A DNA stretch of 51,339 nt from an uncultured Ruminococcus sp. GTDB lineage: Bacteria; Bacillota; Clostridia; Oscillospirales; Ruminococcaceae. A model generated the notes under the pieces. The model did not search any database. It saw nothing but the letters and a program-made list of their open reading frames with translations, and was not told the origin of the DNA. The stretch is taken from assembly GCA_902787365.1 (NCBI GenBank), contig CADAGC010000007.1, forward strand, positions 1 through 51,339, read 5' to 3'. A program made the position numbers and the translations under genes. Positions within the stretch are counted from its first letter, which is position 1; every line of letters begins with the position of its first letter. Of this stretch, positions 50,057 through 51,339 are shown one piece after another.

Positions 50057-50735
50057 ATGACCTTCAGCTCGGTCATATTTCTTTTTATATTCCTGCCCGT
50101 GACATTCGGGCTTTATCTTGTTTGTGCCAACGACAAGGTAAGAAACGCTCTGCTGATGCTGGCAAGCCTTATATTCTACGCATTCGGTGAGCCTGTGGCG
50201 GTGTTTATAATGATAATATCGGTCATTATAAATTACTTCTTAGGCCTTGCGGCGGCAAAGGAGAGGCACGACAAGCTGGCGGTATTTTTGGCAGTATTGC
50301 TCAACATCGGGCTTTTGATAGCGTTCAAGTACACGGGCTTTTTTGCACAGCTTATAAATGATGTGACGGGTATCGGCATACCCGTGCCGAAGATACGGCT
50401 GCCGATAGGCATATCGTTCTTTACATTCCAGGGGCTAAGTTATGTAATAGATGTTTACAGAGACAAAAAGAGCGTACAGAAGAGCTTATCTTCTGTACTG
50501 CTTTACATATCATTCTTCCCGCAGCTGATAGCGGGGCCTATCGTCAAGTATCACGACATAGAGTCACAGCTGCACAAGCGTGAGCTGACTGCTGACAGGG
50601 TATCAAGGGGCGTCAACCGCTTTATCACAGGCCTTGGCAAAAAGGTACTCATCGCAAACCAAATGGGGCTTGTGGCTGACACGGTATTCTCGCTTGACCC
50701 CGACAAGCTGGGCACGGGGATGGGGCCTGCGGTCT
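50057..50735 (+). CDS. MBOAT O-acyltransferase (AlgI/DltB-like), 3' end missing
   Basis: About 225 residues of a membrane-bound O-acyltransferase: FSSVIFLFIFLPVTFGLYLV at the N-terminus, then IRLPIGISFFTFQGLSYVID (about 112-131), FFPQLIAGPIVKYHDIESQL (about 153-172) and NRFITGLGKKVLIAN (about 187-201). Several helices are seen. AlgI-type enzymes acetylate exopolysaccharides outside the membrane, with a SGNH partner often encoded next. The family normally runs to 450-500 residues, with the catalytic His far downstream. Here homology stops around LDPDKLGTGMG and the frame continues into unrelated Arg-rich sequence, so the gene is cut at the junction near 50,720-50,745. Confidence 0.85.
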
Positions 50736-50745
50736 TCTCGCCCGA
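50720..50745. other. Junction between two unrelated sequences
   Basis: Left of this point the plus strand reads as MBOAT protein with the window's normal style. Right of it the coding switches to the minus strand with a different base and codon style (many CG dinucleotides such as GCGCGCGCA near 51,093 and ACCCCGGCCACG near 51,112). No insertion-sequence end, target duplication or repeat arm marks the point. Exact position is uncertain by about 10 bp. Confidence 0.7.
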
Positions 50746-50956
50746 CGAGAAGAACTGCGGCAAGCGCAGTCGCGAGCAGGACGATAGCAGCACCGGCCGC
50801 ATACGGCTTCCAGTTCACGGGATCGTCGCCGATTACGCGATACGGACGGATCCCCGCCTTGCGAAGTTCAGCGTAGGCGTTCTCACGGCTCTTGGCGTTA
50901 ATCCAGCCTTCTTTGTTCTCATTGTCTTTCGTCTGGTAGAGATAGCGGTACTTCAC
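50740..50956 (-). CDS. Fragment of a small membrane protein, foreign to the contig
   Basis: Starting at a GTG (50956) overlapping the upstream stop codon (GTGA), with GGGGA about 8 nt before it, the frame encodes KYRYLYQTKDNENKEGWINA then SRENAYAELRKAGIRPYRVI and a TM helix (AAGAAIVLLATALAAVLLVG), and is cut off at the junction. The first part resembles the N-terminal helical region of GspF-like proteins (residues A-x-L-R-x-x-G-I-x-P), which is weak support. It forms an operon with the TPR protein next to it. Style suggests a Verrucomicrobia/Kiritimatiellae-like source; inference only. Confidence 0.55.
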
Positions 50957-51339
50957 GGGTGCGTCCCCTTTTTCGCTATTTCGTCCAGATATGTCTGCGC
51001 AAACTTGCGAACCCACTTGATGCGCTCTTCAGTTTTATCACCATCGCGTTTTAAAACGCGATCGGCCGATTCAAGCGCCACAAGAAACGCCGCGCGCGCA
51101 GCAGTCACGTCACCCCGGCCACGATCGTAAAAAGTTCTGCCGCGGCAGAGAAGCAGTTCCGGATCGTCTGGATTGTGTTTAAGTCCCTCATCTATGACAT
51201 TTAACGCAAGCTTCTTGTTGTTCATTGAGTTGTTTGCGATGTGCCATGCTGTCGTCCATGCGTCAATATTGTGTGGAGAGGCCTTTACGGACGCCCAGAG
51301 CCACGGCATCAGCTCGACGGACTTCGCTCCGTCGAGGTG
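50953..51339 (-). CDS. TPR-like protein, N-terminal part outside the window
   Basis: The frame is open through the window end, so the true start is not seen. About 128 residues remain: ELMPWLWASVKASPHNIDAW, ALNVIDEGLKHNPDDPELLL, CRGRTFYDRGRGDVTAARAA and a C-terminal helix ending DEIAKKGTHP. The helix pairs with A/G-x3-L-P patterns look like tetratricopeptide repeats. Codon use is unlike the rest of the window. The stop codon overlaps the next gene's start, so the two form a unit that is foreign to the main contig. Confidence 0.65.
   Translation of the reverse strand, partial: HLDGAKSVELMPWLWASVKASPHNIDAWTTAWHIANNSMNNKKLALNVIDEGLKHNPDDPELLLCRGRTFYDRGRGDVTAARAAFLVALESADRVLKRDGDKTEERIKWVRKFAQTYLDEIAKKGTHP

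Noticed and set aside
50057-51130. One long MBOAT protein of 357 residues across the junction
   Set aside because: Sequence after about residue 225 is Arg-rich and shows no MBOAT motif, while good coding appears on the opposite strand.

Overview
The window looks like a chromosomal contig from a gut-type Clostridia bacterium close to Ruminococcus (Oscillospiraceae). This is inferred from gene content and style: a Clostridia-type recJ–relA–hydrolase–hemZ–rlmD order, SigH-like and PadR regulators, a cohesin-like surface protein with Thr-rich linkers, HD-GYP and chemoreceptor signalling, strong AGGAGG ribosome sites and near-consensus sigma-A promoters (TTGACA, 17 bp, TATAAT). No rRNA, tRNA, CRISPR array, insertion sequence or prophage was seen. 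The last 0.6 kb does not belong with the rest: an MBOAT acyltransferase gene breaks off near 50,720-50,745 and runs into two reverse-strand gene fragments of different style, most simply an assembly chimera.

Layout. 0.3-5.3 kb: a SigH-like sigma factor with a zinc-ribbon protein, a MATE exporter, a small lipoprotein, a flavin reductase-like protein, and a P-loop kinase-like protein with a DUF3592 membrane protein. 5.5-14.6 kb: recJ, relA/spoT, a metallo-beta-lactamase-fold hydrolase, hemZ, rlmD and a CDP-alcohol phosphatidyltransferase. 14.7-16.8 kb: small accessory genes, one of them frameshifted. 16.9-26.5 kb: an NSS sodium symporter, B12-dependent methionine synthase, a polysaccharide deacetylase, a chemoreceptor with an unusual acidic repeat tail, an AT-rich GIY-YIG nuclease-like gene and a phosphofructokinase. 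26.5-34.3 kb: an ECF sigma/DUF4179 pair, a cohesin-like surface protein, an HD-GYP phosphodiesterase, and a PadR–DUF1700–DUF4097–flavodoxin–PspC operon. 34.5-37.4 kb: two tandem secreted Fn3/transglutaminase-like paralogues. 37.9-39.4 kb: a LysR–GNAT pair.

The most interesting block is 39.7-46.1 kb: eight tightly packed plus-strand genes. They encode a taurine/nitrate-type ABC importer whose binding protein has lost its signal peptide, a DUF4418 membrane protein, an FtsX-like permease with a LolD-like ATPase, a Cys-rich lipoprotein, and a wall-anchored-looking protein with a cupredoxin-like domain. This resembles an envelope metal (perhaps copper) or redox trafficking system. It is followed on the other strand by an amino-acid ABC transporter (fused binding protein-permease plus ATPase) with an alanine/glycine:sodium symporter.

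A second theme is a dispersed family of short palindromic repeats. Arms built from ATGCATAAT units flank small GC-rich hairpins at 7.5, 10.0, 18.4, 28.2 and 31.4 kb, with solitary arms elsewhere. At several genes (recJ, metH, the NSS symporter, the flavin reductase and the cohesin protein) the stop codon lies within or directly against an arm. Three other intergenic stretches (10.8, 37.5 and 39.4 kb) are hairpin mosaics without genes.
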